From an uncultured Alphaproteobacteria bacterium (GTDB taxonomy: Bacteria; Pseudomonadota; Alphaproteobacteria; Bin95), in NCBI GenBank assembly GCA_937891825.1, contig CALAHN010000081.1:70700-119717 (forward strand): a stretch of DNA of 49,018 bases, in the 5' to 3' direction. The position numbers and the translations under genes were made by a program. The first letter of the stretch is position 1, and each line of letters begins with the position of its first letter. Below, one piece after another: positions 24,321 through 32,172 of the stretch. The notes under the pieces were generated by a model that was not told where the DNA came from, made no database searches, and was given only the letters and a program-made list of their open reading frames with translations.

Positions 24321-27300
24321 TGCTGGACGTGACGACGCGATTGACGCCAGGCCGCGCGCTGCTGGCCGGCGCGCCCGACGGCGCGGAGATATGGGCGCTC
24401 CGGGAGGTGCTGCGCGGCGCCGGCGTTCGCAATCTGGTATTCGTCGCCCGCGACGCGGAGCGCCGGGCGCGGGTCGAGGCCGACCTTGCCGTGTTCTTGC
24501 CTGAAGCTCGGGTGATCGGGCTGCCGGCCTGGGACTGCCTGCCCTATGACCGCTCGTCGCCGAACCGCGAGATCGTCAGCGAGCGCATGCGCGGGTTCCG
24601 TGCGCTCGCCGGCCTGGCCGAGGCGACAAGCCAGCCGACCGTGATCGCGACGACCGTCAATGCGCTGTTGCAGCGGATCCCGCCCGCGGCATTGCTGACG
24701 GCGGCGGTGGAGCTGAAGCCCGGCGGCCGTTTCGACGAAGCCGCCTTCCGCGCCTTCGTGTCCGTCAACGGCTATACCCGGGCCGATACGGTGATGGAGC
24801 CGGGCGAATATGCCTTTCGCGGCTCCATCGTCGATGTCTTTCCGGCCGGCGCCGAAGGTCCGGCGCGCATCGACCTCTTTGGCGACGAGGTCGAGGCCAT
24901 CCGCGCCTTCGATCCCCTGACCCAACGCAGCGAAGGCGCGATCGACCGGCTAATGTTGGCCCCGGCCAGCGAGGCGCCCCTGGACGCCGCCGCGATCGAA
25001 CGCTTCCGGGCGGGCTATGGCGCGCTGTTCGGCGGCGTCGCGATCAAGGATCCGCTTTACGAATCGGTCTCCTCCGGCCGCCGCCACCCCGGCATGGAGC
25101 ATTGGCTGCCGCTCTTCCACGCGGAGATGGCGACGATCTTCGATCTGTTGTCGCCCGATGCGGCGCTGGTCCTCGATCATGCTTTCGACGAAGCCGTGCA
25201 GGCCCGGTTCGACGCCATCGCCGACCATTTCTCGGCGCGGGCGGAGATGCTGGCGGGCGGCGCGGACGAGCAGCCCTACCGGCCGCTTGCCCCGAACGCG
25301 CTTTATCTGGCGCCCGAAGACTGGTCGAGCCGCCTGCTCGAATGGCCGGCGCTGGCGCTCGATCCGTTTCTTGGGGCCGACGGCGCGCTGACGGTCGGCG
25401 CCCGCTCGATCCTGGACTTCGCGGAAGCGCGGGCGCGGTCCGACAGCGCGCTTTATCAAGCCGTCGCCGACAAATTCGCTGCCGCCGGCAAGGGCAAAGG
25501 CAAGAACAAGGGCAAAGGCAAGCAGCGGGCGGTCCTGGCGGCGTCCAGCATCGGCGCTCTCGACCGCTTGAAACGCCTGATCCGGCAGGACGGCGGCTTC
25601 GAGGCGATCCAGAGTGTGCCGACCCTCGACGCCGCGCTCGCCTTGCCCGAGGGCGTGGCGGGCGCGCTCGTCGCCGAAATCGAACACGGGTTCGAGGCGG
25701 ATAGCCTCCTCCTCGTCACCGAAGCGGATATCCTCGGCGAGCGCATGCATCGCCGCCAGCGCCGTCGCCGCCGCGCCGACGCTTTCCTGACCGAGGCCAG
25801 CGATATCGCCGAGGGCGATCTCGTCGTCCATCTGGACCACGGCATCGGCCGCTATGAAGGCCTGGAGACGGTCAAGGCCGGCGGCGCGCCCCATGACTGC
25901 CTCCGCGTGATCTATGATGGCGGCGACCGCCTGTTCGTGCCGGTCGAGAACATTGACGTGCTATCCCGCTTCGGCAGCGAAAGCGACGGCGCGCAGCTCG
26001 ACCGGCTGGGCGGCGCTCAATGGCAGGCGCGGCGTGCCCGGGCGAAGGAACGCATCCGTGAGATCGCGAACCAGTTGATCGCCGTCGCCGCCCAGCGCCT
26101 GCTGAAGCCTGCCGAGATGCTTGAGGCGCCTGAAGGCGTCTATGAGGAATTCGCGGCGAAGTTCCCGTTTGACGAGACCGAGGATCAACTGAACGCCATC
26201 GCCGAAGTCTTCGCCGATCTGGCTTCGGGCCGGCCGATGGACCGGCTGATCTGCGGCGACGTCGGCTTCGGCAAGACGGAGGTCGCGCTTCGCGCCGCCC
26301 TGATCGCGGCGATGAGCGGCCGTCAGGTCGCGGTCGTCGCGCCGACGACCCTGCTGGCGCGCCAGCACTTCGCGACCTTCTCCAAGCGCTTCGCCGGGCT
26401 GCCGATCGAGGTGCGGCAATTGTCGCGGCTGGTTACGGCGAAGGACGCGACGGCGACGCGCAAGGGCCTGGCGGACGGAACGGTCGATATCGTCATCGGC
26501 ACCCATGCGCTGCTCGCGAAGTCGGTCTCCCTGCCCAATCTCGGCTTGCTCATCGTCGATGAGGAGCAACGCTTCGGGGTGACGCACAAGGAACGGCTGA
26601 AGCAGATGAAGGCGGATGTCCATGTGCTGACGCTGACCGCGACGCCGATCCCGCGGACCCTCCAGATGGCTCTGGCGGGCGTGCGCGAGATGAGCGTGAT
26701 CGCGACGCCGCCGGTCGACCGGCTGGCGGTGCGCACCTTCGTCGGCCCCTATGACGCCTTGCAGGTCAAGGAAGCGATCCAGCGGGAGCGCTTCCGCGGC
26801 GGCCAGACCTTCTATGTGGCGCCACGGGTGCGCGACCTGGATACCCTGGTCGAACGGGTGCAGACGCTCGTGCCCGACGCGCGCGCCGTCGTCGCCCACG
26901 GCCAGTTGTCGCCGCGCGACCTGGAAGACGTGATGTCGGCGTTTTACGAGGGCCGCTACGACGTGCTGATTTCGACCAATATCGTCGAGTCGGGCCTGGA
27001 TATCCCGACGGCGAACACGCTCCTGATCCATCGGGCCGACCGGTTCGGCCTGGCGCAGCTTTATCAGTTGCGCGGCCGCATCGGGCGCGGCAAGGAACGC
27101 GGCTACGCCTACCTGACCGTGCCGCCGGACCGGCAGATCACCAAGACGGCGCAGCGCCGGCTGGAAGTTATGCAGACGCTGGACGCCCTCGGCGCCGGGT
27201 TCACCCTCGCCAGCCATGACCTCGATATCCGCGGCGGCGGCAATCTTCTGGGCGATGAACAATCCGGCCATATCCGGGAAGTCGGCGTGGAGCTGTATCA

Positions 27301-27823
27301 GCAGATGCTTGAGGAAGCGGTCGCCGCCGCCCGCGATGGCGACGACGCCGCGGCAGCGCGCGAGGAAGCCTGGTCGCCGCAGATCAGCCTGGGCTCGGCG
27401 GTGCTGATCCCCGAAGCTTATGTGAAGGAGCTGCCTGTCCGCCTCGGCCTCTACCGGCGGCTTTCGGCGCTGGAGACCGAGCACGATCTGGAGGCGTTCG
27501 CGGCGGAGCTGGTCGACCGGTTCGGCGCGCTTCCGGTCGAGGTCGAGAACCTGCTGGACGTTATGTCGGTCAAGCAGCTTTGCCGGCGCGCCCATATCGG
27601 CAAGCTGGACGTTGGGCCGAAGGGCGCCGTCGCGAGCTTCCACAAGGGCTCGTTCCCGAACCCGGCTGGGCTGGTGCAGTACCTGACCCAGCAGATGGGC
27701 ACGGCGAAGCTTCGGCCCGACAACAAGCTGGTGATTACCCGCGCCTGGGAGGAGACGAGCTTGCGAGCCAAGGGCGTGAAACGCCTGCTCGCGACCCTGG
27801 CGGAGATCGCGGAAGCCACCTGA
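24320..27823 (+). CDS. mfd: Transcription-repair coupling factor Mfd
   Basis: An 1167-residue protein. The N-terminal UvrB-like part (residues 1 to about 330) has LPAWDCLPYDRSSPNREIVSE and GEYAFRGSIVDVFPAG. A CarD/RID polymerase-binding domain begins near residue 495 (EGDLVVHLDHGIGRYEGLE). The translocase has Walker A GDVGFGKT at residues 646-653, LLIVDEEQRFGV, TATPIPRTLQ and the RecG-like TRG region; the TRCF C-terminal domain closes it. It displaces stalled RNA polymerase and recruits UvrA. An unusual Lys/Gly-only stretch (GKGKGKNKGKGK) interrupts the protein near residue 390, between the UvrB-like half and the RID. ATG 24320 overlaps the sdhE stop; a TTG one codon earlier is possible. Confidence 0.97.
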   Translation: MLDVTTRLTPGRALLAGAPDGAEIWALREVLRGAGVRNLVFVARDAERRARVEADLAVFLPEARVIGLPAWDCLPYDRSSPNREIVSERMRGFRALAGLAEATSQPTVIATTVNALLQRIPPAALLTAAVELKPGGRFDEAAFRAFVSVNGYTRADTVMEPGEYAFRGSIVDVFPAGAEGPARIDLFGDEVEAIRAFDPLTQRSEGAIDRLMLAPASEAPLDAAAIERFRAGYGALFGGVAIKDPLYESVSSGRRHPGMEHWLPLFHAEMATIFDLLSPDAALVLDHAFDEAVQARFDAIADHFSARAEMLAGGADEQPYRPLAPNALYLAPEDWSSRLLEWPALALDPFLGADGALTVGARSILDFAEARARSDSALYQAVADKFAAAGKGKGKNKGKGKQRAVLAASSIGALDRLKRLIRQDGGFEAIQSVPTLDAALALPEGVAGALVAEIEHGFEADSLLLVTEADILGERMHRRQRRRRRADAFLTEASDIAEGDLVVHLDHGIGRYEGLETVKAGGAPHDCLRVIYDGGDRLFVPVENIDVLSRFGSESDGAQLDRLGGAQWQARRARAKERIREIANQLIAVAAQRLLKPAEMLEAPEGVYEEFAAKFPFDETEDQLNAIAEVFADLASGRPMDRLICGDVGFGKTEVALRAALIAAMSGRQVAVVAPTTLLARQHFATFSKRFAGLPIEVRQLSRLVTAKDATATRKGLADGTVDIVIGTHALLAKSVSLPNLGLLIVDEEQRFGVTHKERLKQMKADVHVLTLTATPIPRTLQMALAGVREMSVIATPPVDRLAVRTFVGPYDALQVKEAIQRERFRGGQTFYVAPRVRDLDTLVERVQTLVPDARAVVAHGQLSPRDLEDVMSAFYEGRYDVLISTNIVESGLDIPTANTLLIHRADRFGLAQLYQLRGRIGRGKERGYAYLTVPPDRQITKTAQRRLEVMQTLDALGAGFTLASHDLDIRGGGNLLGDEQSGHIREVGVELYQQMLEEAVAAARDGDDAAAAREEAWSPQISLGSAVLIPEAYVKELPVRLGLYRRLSALETEHDLEAFAAELVDRFGALPVEVENLLDVMSVKQLCRRAHIGKLDVGPKGAVASFHKGSFPNPAGLVQYLTQQMGTAKLRPDNKLVITRAWEETSLRAKGVKRLLATLAEIAEAT
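25486..25526 (+). repeat. Low-complexity Gly-Lys codon repeat inside mfd
   Basis: Tandem GGCAAG/GGCAAA units with one AAC encode GKGKGKNKGKGKQ within mfd. Short hexamer repeats of this kind can expand or contract by slippage, always in frame because the unit is six bases. Confidence 0.75.
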
Positions 27824-27843
27824 TCCGCGCCGCCCGCTCAAGC

Positions 27844-27859
27844 TGGCATGGGCCTTGCT
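27844..27859 (+). promoter_or_regulatory. Candidate sigma-54 (RpoN) promoter
   Basis: TGGCATGGGCCTTGCT matches the RpoN consensus TGGCACG-N4-TTGCW at all but one fixed position, with the -24 GG and -12 GC doublets correctly spaced. The predicted start would lie near 27870, leaving a leader of about 50 nt before the lytic transglycosylase ATG at 27921. Sigma-54 drives flagellar genes in several alphaproteobacteria. Confidence 0.65.
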
Positions 27860-27920
27860 GCTGTCATGGCGAACCTGGGCCTCACTCCTTTTGTCCGGCA
27901 AGTAGAATGAACGGGGCGAT

Positions 27921-28793
27921 ATGCGCAACGACAGTCTTATGAAGCTTGATTTTGCTGGCCTTTCACGCTCCAGCCCTGGCGGCGATGTCAAGACCGCGCT
28001 GGCGGCGGCGGCAAATGCGACCGGGATCGATTTTGCCTATCTGGCTGCTGGCGCTTCCCTGGAAAGCAGTCTCGACCCGAACGCCAAAGCCAAGACAAGC
28101 TCGGCCGCGGGGCTGTTTCAGTTTATCGAATCGACCTGGAGCGGGATGGTCGAGCGGCACGGCGCGAAGGTCGGCCTCGCCAAGGAAGCGGCGGCGCTGG
28201 CGGGCGGCGATGTGTCGGCGGTCGAGCGGCGCCGGATCATGGACCTCCGCTACGACCCGGATATCGCGGCGCGCATGGGCGCCGAATTCGCCGCCGAGAA
28301 CCGCGATCATCTCCGGCAATCGATTGGCCGGGAGCCTGAGGACGTCGACCTCTATCTGGCGCATTTTCTCGGGGCCGGCGGGGCCTCGAAGTTCCTTGGC
28401 AAGCTGGACGCGGCGCCCAATGCGGCGGCCGCGCGCGCCTTCCCAGCCGCCGCCAAGGCCAATCCGTCGATTTTCTACGACGGCGACCGGGCGCGGTCGT
28501 TCAGTGAAATCAGGGGCCGCTTCGAGACGAAGCTGGCGGCCCGGGCGGGCGACATCGGCCTGATCGCCGAGCGTCAGGCCGGGCCAGCATCGCTGGCCCC
28601 GGCCCCGGCGCCGTTCGCTAATTCGGGCGCGAAGATCGTATCGCTCGCCGCGGCGCGGGAACGGCCGCAGGCGATCGCGGGCGACCCCTATTTCACGACC
28701 CTGGTGACGGCGCAGCTTTCGATGAACGACAGCCTTGCCCGCGTCCGCTCGCCGGATCAGCGCCCGGACAGCGCCTATCGCGGTCTCCTTTAA
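27921..28793 (+). CDS. Lytic transglycosylase-domain protein, possibly flagellum-associated
   Basis: A 290-residue protein. Residues about 30-175 form an SLT-type lysozyme-like domain: AAGASLESSLDPNAKAKTSSAAGLFQFIESTW, written here as two motifs, the catalytic Glu48 in ASLESSLD and the AAGLFQFIESTW loop. The C-terminal third is Ala/Pro-rich and low in complexity. No classical signal peptide is seen, as in several flagellar muramidases exported by other routes. It would cleave peptidoglycan, for example to let a rod or appendage pass. The sigma-54 promoter upstream supports a flagellar link, but no flagellar gene is in the window. Its TAA interlocks with the stop of the convergent AEC transporter. 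Confidence 0.84.
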   Translation: MRNDSLMKLDFAGLSRSSPGGDVKTALAAAANATGIDFAYLAAGASLESSLDPNAKAKTSSAAGLFQFIESTWSGMVERHGAKVGLAKEAAALAGGDVSAVERRRIMDLRYDPDIAARMGAEFAAENRDHLRQSIGREPEDVDLYLAHFLGAGGASKFLGKLDAAPNAAAARAFPAAAKANPSIFYDGDRARSFSEIRGRFETKLAARAGDIGLIAERQAGPASLAPAPAPFANSGAKIVSLAAARERPQAIAGDPYFTTLVTAQLSMNDSLARVRSPDQRPDSAYRGLL

Positions 28794-29731
28794 CTCGCGA
28801 ACAGGACGGTCTGCAGCAGCCAGAGCGTCGCCGGCAGCGACAGGAAGGCGATGGCGGTCTGCAGGGTCACGATCGCGGCCATCAACGGCGCATCGCCGCC
28901 CAATTGCCGCGCCAGGGTATAGGCCGAGGACGCCGTCGGCGCCGCGCCGAAGATGACGGCGACCATGGTCTGGGCTTCCGTCAGGCCGACGAGCCGCGCC
29001 AGCAGCGCCACCGCCGCTGGAAAAATCAGCAGCTTCGCGAGCGTGGCGAGCGTCGTCGGGCCGATGGCGACCGCCAGATCCTCCGTCCGGAGATTGGCGC
29101 CGACGCACATCAACATGATCGGCAAGGCGGCGGCTCCCAGGATGCGCGCGATATCGTGGATCACCGGCGTCGGCTGGCCGTCGAACCCCAGGTTCCAGGC
29201 GACGCCGACGGCGACCGCTAGCAGCAGGGGATTGCGCGCCAGGTCCTTGAGGATCGCGGCCGCGACCTGCATGCCGCGGGCCTTGCTGACCAGCGCCACC
29301 ATCAGCGTCACCATGGAGATGTTGGTGACCGGGATCAGCATCGCCGCTGCAAGCGCCGCGAGCGCCAGGCCCTCGCCGCCATAAAGCCGTTCGGCGACCG
29401 CGAGGGTGATGAAGGTATTGTGCCGCGCCGATCCCTGCAGGATCGAACTCGTGACCGGTCCGGCATATCCGGCAAGGCGCGACGCTCCCAGGCCGAAGGC
29501 GACGGCGGCGGCGAACGATCCGAGGATCACGATCGCATAGTCGCCGACCAGATCGGCGTCGAACGCAGCGGTCGACATGTTCTGGAACAACAATGCCGGC
29601 ATCAGCACCCAGTAAACCAGCTTGTCGTTCTGGTTCCAGAAATCGAAGCTGGGTATGCCGCCGCGGCGCAGGCCGTGGCCCAGCACGATGATTGCGAAGA
29701 TCGGCGCGATCGCGACCGCGGTGATCAGCAT
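28790..29731 (-). CDS. AEC-family (auxin efflux carrier-like) transporter
   Basis: A 313-residue membrane protein with about ten helices in two five-helix halves. Landmarks are IFAIIVLGHGLRRGG, LVYWVLMPALLFQNMS, the central loop, and AAVALLARLVGLTEAQTMVAVIFGAAPTA, split by Gly/Pro breaks typical of the family. Bacterial members move dicarboxylates such as malate or malonate, or amino acids; the substrate here is unknown. It follows xerC by 42 nt on the same strand and may be read through from it. Confidence 0.88.
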   Translation of the reverse strand: MLITAVAIAPIFAIIVLGHGLRRGGIPSFDFWNQNDKLVYWVLMPALLFQNMSTAAFDADLVGDYAIVILGSFAAAVAFGLGASRLAGYAGPVTSSILQGSARHNTFITLAVAERLYGGEGLALAALAAAMLIPVTNISMVTLMVALVSKARGMQVAAAILKDLARNPLLLAVAVGVAWNLGFDGQPTPVIHDIARILGAAALPIMLMCVGANLRTEDLAVAIGPTTLATLAKLLIFPAAVALLARLVGLTEAQTMVAVIFGAAPTASSAYTLARQLGGDAPLMAAIVTLQTAIAFLSLPATLWLLQTVLFAS

Positions 29732-29773
29732 CGCTTGTCGCTTCGGCTGGCGCCGCCGCGCCGTCGGGTCGGC

Positions 29774-30709
29774 TCAGGCGCGGGGATGGGCGGCATTGTA
29801 TGCTTGCAGGAGCCTGGCCTGGTCGACGCCGAGATAGCGCTGCGTCGTCGAAAGGCCGGCGTGGCCGAGCAATTCCTGGATGGTCCGAAGATCGCCGCCC
29901 GCCGATAGGAGATGCGTCGCGAAGCTGTGGCGCAAGGCATGGGGCGTCGCGGTCTCGGGGAGGCCAAGGGCGCGGCGGATTTCCCGCATCCGGCGCCGGG
30001 CGACGCCATCGGCGAGCAGGCCGCCGCGCTCGCCCAGGAACAGCGGGTCGGTCTTGGCGACGACATGGGGACAGGCCGCGAGATAGGCGTCGACCGCCCG
30101 GACCGCGGCCGGCAGTATCGGGACCATGCGCTGCTTGCCGCCCTTGCCCGTGACGATGAGCGTGTCGCCGAGCGGCGCCGCGTTCCGGGTCAGCGCCAGC
30201 GCTTCTCCGATGCGGAGGCCGGCGGCATACAGCAGCAGGAAAAGCGCGTGATCGCGGAGCGCCGTCCATTCCGGCGTGCGGAGCGACTTCGGGATCGCGG
30301 CCTCGGCCAGCACCGCCGCCGCGGCTCCGGGATCGAGCGGGCGGGGTTGCCGGCGCGGCTGCTTCGGCGCGCGGACGCCCGTCGCCGCCGTCTCGGCGAT
30401 CAGGCCGCGCTTTGCGAGATGGCGCATCAGGCCGCGCACGGCGGCGAGGCCGCGCGCGCGGCTGGCGGCGCCGACGCCATTGCCTGCCCGCCGGGCGAGC
30501 CAGGCCCGGTAGTCGCGGACATGCAGGCCTTCCAGGGCCTTCAGGTCCGGCGCGTCGCCCAGATGGCCGTTCAGGAAACCGAGGAAATCCTGCACATCCC
30601 GTTCATAGGCGCGCTGGGTGTTCGCCGCCGCGCGCCTGGCGCCGCCCAGCCAGGCTCGCCACTCGTCGAGCGCGGCCAGAAGGTCGGGGGCGAGCGCGGC
30701 GGGCTGCAT
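29774..30709 (-). CDS. xerC: Tyrosine recombinase XerC
   Basis: A 311-residue site-specific recombinase. The SAM-like core-binding domain spans residues about 8-105 and the catalytic domain about 125-300. All catalytic residues are visible: Arg166 (AGLRIGEAL), Lys189 (VTGKGGKQR), His257 and Arg260 (PHALRHSFATHLL), His283 (LGHAGLSTT) and Tyr292 (QRYLGVD). With XerD it resolves chromosome dimers at dif. The gene context (fsa, DUF484, then this) is the usual chromosomal one, so it is housekeeping XerC rather than a phage or integron integrase. Its start overlaps the DUF484 stop (ATGA). Confidence 0.95.
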   Translation of the reverse strand: MQPAALAPDLLAALDEWRAWLGGARRAAANTQRAYERDVQDFLGFLNGHLGDAPDLKALEGLHVRDYRAWLARRAGNGVGAASRARGLAAVRGLMRHLAKRGLIAETAATGVRAPKQPRRQPRPLDPGAAAAVLAEAAIPKSLRTPEWTALRDHALFLLLYAAGLRIGEALALTRNAAPLGDTLIVTGKGGKQRMVPILPAAVRAVDAYLAACPHVVAKTDPLFLGERGGLLADGVARRRMREIRRALGLPETATPHALRHSFATHLLSAGGDLRTIQELLGHAGLSTTQRYLGVDQARLLQAYNAAHPRA

Positions 30710-31458
30710 CAGGTCTTGCCGTGATCGAAATCGAGCCAGGCTGCAAAAGTGCCGCCAAGGGCCTGGCCCAGGAATGCGAGCAGGTCGTCGGCCTGATCGG
30801 GCGCGTAGGCGTCCGCCTCCCGGCCGCCGATGGCGAGCAGCGCCTTCGGCGCGTCCGGCCCCATGTCGATGCGCACCAGCGCCGCCGAGCGCACGATGCC
30901 GGCGGCGGGGCCGAACAGCACCGGGTCCGGCGAGAGATCGGCGATGAAGCGCGAACGCCGGGCGGCTCCGCCAAGATAGGCGTCGACATCGCCCGTGCGC
31001 ATCGGCTGCACGCCGGCCGGCGTCGGGTCGGCGACATCATTGCTCTCGACGCAAAGCGTCACGGTCTCGCAGTGCAGGATTTCCGGGTAACGATGGGTCA
31101 CCGACTCGACCAGGGCCTCGAAGCTGGCGGCGCGGATGGCGGTCAGCGTCGCCTCGAAGATCGTCTGCTGGGTCGAGAGATTGGCGCGCGAGACCGCGAG
31201 CAATTGCTCCCAGTTCTCTCGGAGCTTGCTGAGCTCGCTCCGGTGGCGGTCGACCATGAAGCGCTGCAGGTCGACGACGCCGTCGCCGCCCCGGTCGGGC
31301 GGCGCGAGCTTCGCCGCGATATCGGGCCGGCGCACCAGAAAGTCGGGATGCCGCAGCAGCCAGTCGGCGACCGCGGCTTCGTCGAGCGGCTGGGCGGCCG
31401 CGTTTGCGGCGCCGTCGGATTTTGAAGCGTCGGATTTGGAGGCGTCGGGATGGCTCAC
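30709..31458 (-). CDS. DUF484 (GAF-like) family protein
   Basis: A 249-residue protein. After a short Ser/Asp/Lys-rich N terminus comes the family signature [18 protein letters not shown], a coiled segment ([21 protein letters not shown]) and a GAF-like C-terminal domain. Function is unknown, although genes of this family nearly always lie beside xerC. GTG at 31458 was chosen because it forms a GTGA overlap with the fsa stop; a TTG at 31485 would overlap fsa by 31 nt and adds nothing conserved. Its stop overlaps the xerC start. Confidence 0.88.
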   Translation of the reverse strand: MSHPDASKSDASKSDGAANAAAQPLDEAAVADWLLRHPDFLVRRPDIAAKLAPPDRGGDGVVDLQRFMVDRHRSELSKLRENWEQLLAVSRANLSTQQTIFEATLTAIRAASFEALVESVTHRYPEILHCETVTLCVESNDVADPTPAGVQPMRTGDVDAYLGGAARRSRFIADLSPDPVLFGPAAGIVRSAALVRIDMGPDAPKALLAIGGREADAYAPDQADDLLAFLGQALGGTFAAWLDFDHGKT

Positions 31459-32111
31459 AGGATTGACTGACCGGTCTTCGACCAATCCGAGAGGAACGCG
31501 GCCAGGCCCTTGTCGGTCAGGGGATGGGCGTAAAGCTGGCGGATCACATTCGGCGGGATCGTCGCCACATGCGCGCCGGCCTTGGCGGCGGCCAGGACGT
31601 GGCCGGGGCCGCGAATCGACGCCGCCAGCACTTCGGTCTTGAGCGCGTCATATTGATCGTAGATCTGGACGATATCCTCGATTAGCAGCATGCCGTCTTC
31701 GCCGATGTCGTCCAGCCGGCCGACGAAGGGCGATACGAAAGCCGCGCCGGCCTTCGCCGCCAGCAGCGCCTGATTGGCCGAAAAGCAGAGGGTGACGTTC
31801 ACTTGCCGGCCCTCGTTGGCGAGGACGCGGCAGGTTTTCAGGCCGTCGACCGTCAGGGGCACCTTGACCGCGACGTTCTTGGCGATGGCTGCGAGCTTGC
31901 GGCCTTCCTTCAGCATGGTATCGAAGTCCGTCGCGGCGACTTCGGCCGAGACAGGACCCGGAACGATGTCGCAAATCTCGGCGATCACTTCCAGGATGTT
32001 GCGCCCGGATTTTGCGATCAGCGAAGGGTTTGTGGTGACGCCGTCCAGCAGGCCGGTTTCAGCCAAGTCCTTGATTTCGGCGATCTCCGCCGTATCGACA
32101 AAAAACTTCAT
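31455..32111 (-). CDS. fsa: Fructose-6-phosphate aldolase / small transaldolase
   Basis: A 218-residue TIM-barrel of the short transaldolase (TalC/FSA) subfamily. It begins [16 protein letters not shown], has [13 protein letters not shown] at residues about 24-36, and [10 protein letters not shown] with the Schiff-base Lys83. [33 protein letters not shown] completes the pattern (split: [18 protein letters not shown] and [13 protein letters not shown]). Sequence does not separate transaldolase from FSA activity. Start at 32111 fits the family; 32120 is also possible. First gene of the fsa-DUF484-xerC operon and divergent from priA with a 61-nt gap. Confidence 0.93.
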   Translation of the reverse strand: MKFFVDTAEIAEIKDLAETGLLDGVTTNPSLIAKSGRNILEVIAEICDIVPGPVSAEVAATDFDTMLKEGRKLAAIAKNVAVKVPLTVDGLKTCRVLANEGRQVNVTLCFSANQALLAAKAGAAFVSPFVGRLDDIGEDGMLLIEDIVQIYDQYDALKTEVLAASIRGPGHVLAAAKAGAHVATIPPNVIRQLYAHPLTDKGLAAFLSDWSKTGQSIL

Positions 32112-32172
32112 GGCGCTCACTCTTCAAATTCGGCGCAGGCGCGCCCCAAAACAGCAGGCAAACCCATACCCG

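Noticed and set aside
25961-27991. 676-codon minus-strand frame opposite mfd
   Set aside because: Arg/Gln/His-rich mirror of mfd with no homology.
29774-30709. Phage or integron integrase
   Set aside because: The protein and its fsa-DUF484 context are those of chromosomal XerC; no attachment sites or phage genes were found.
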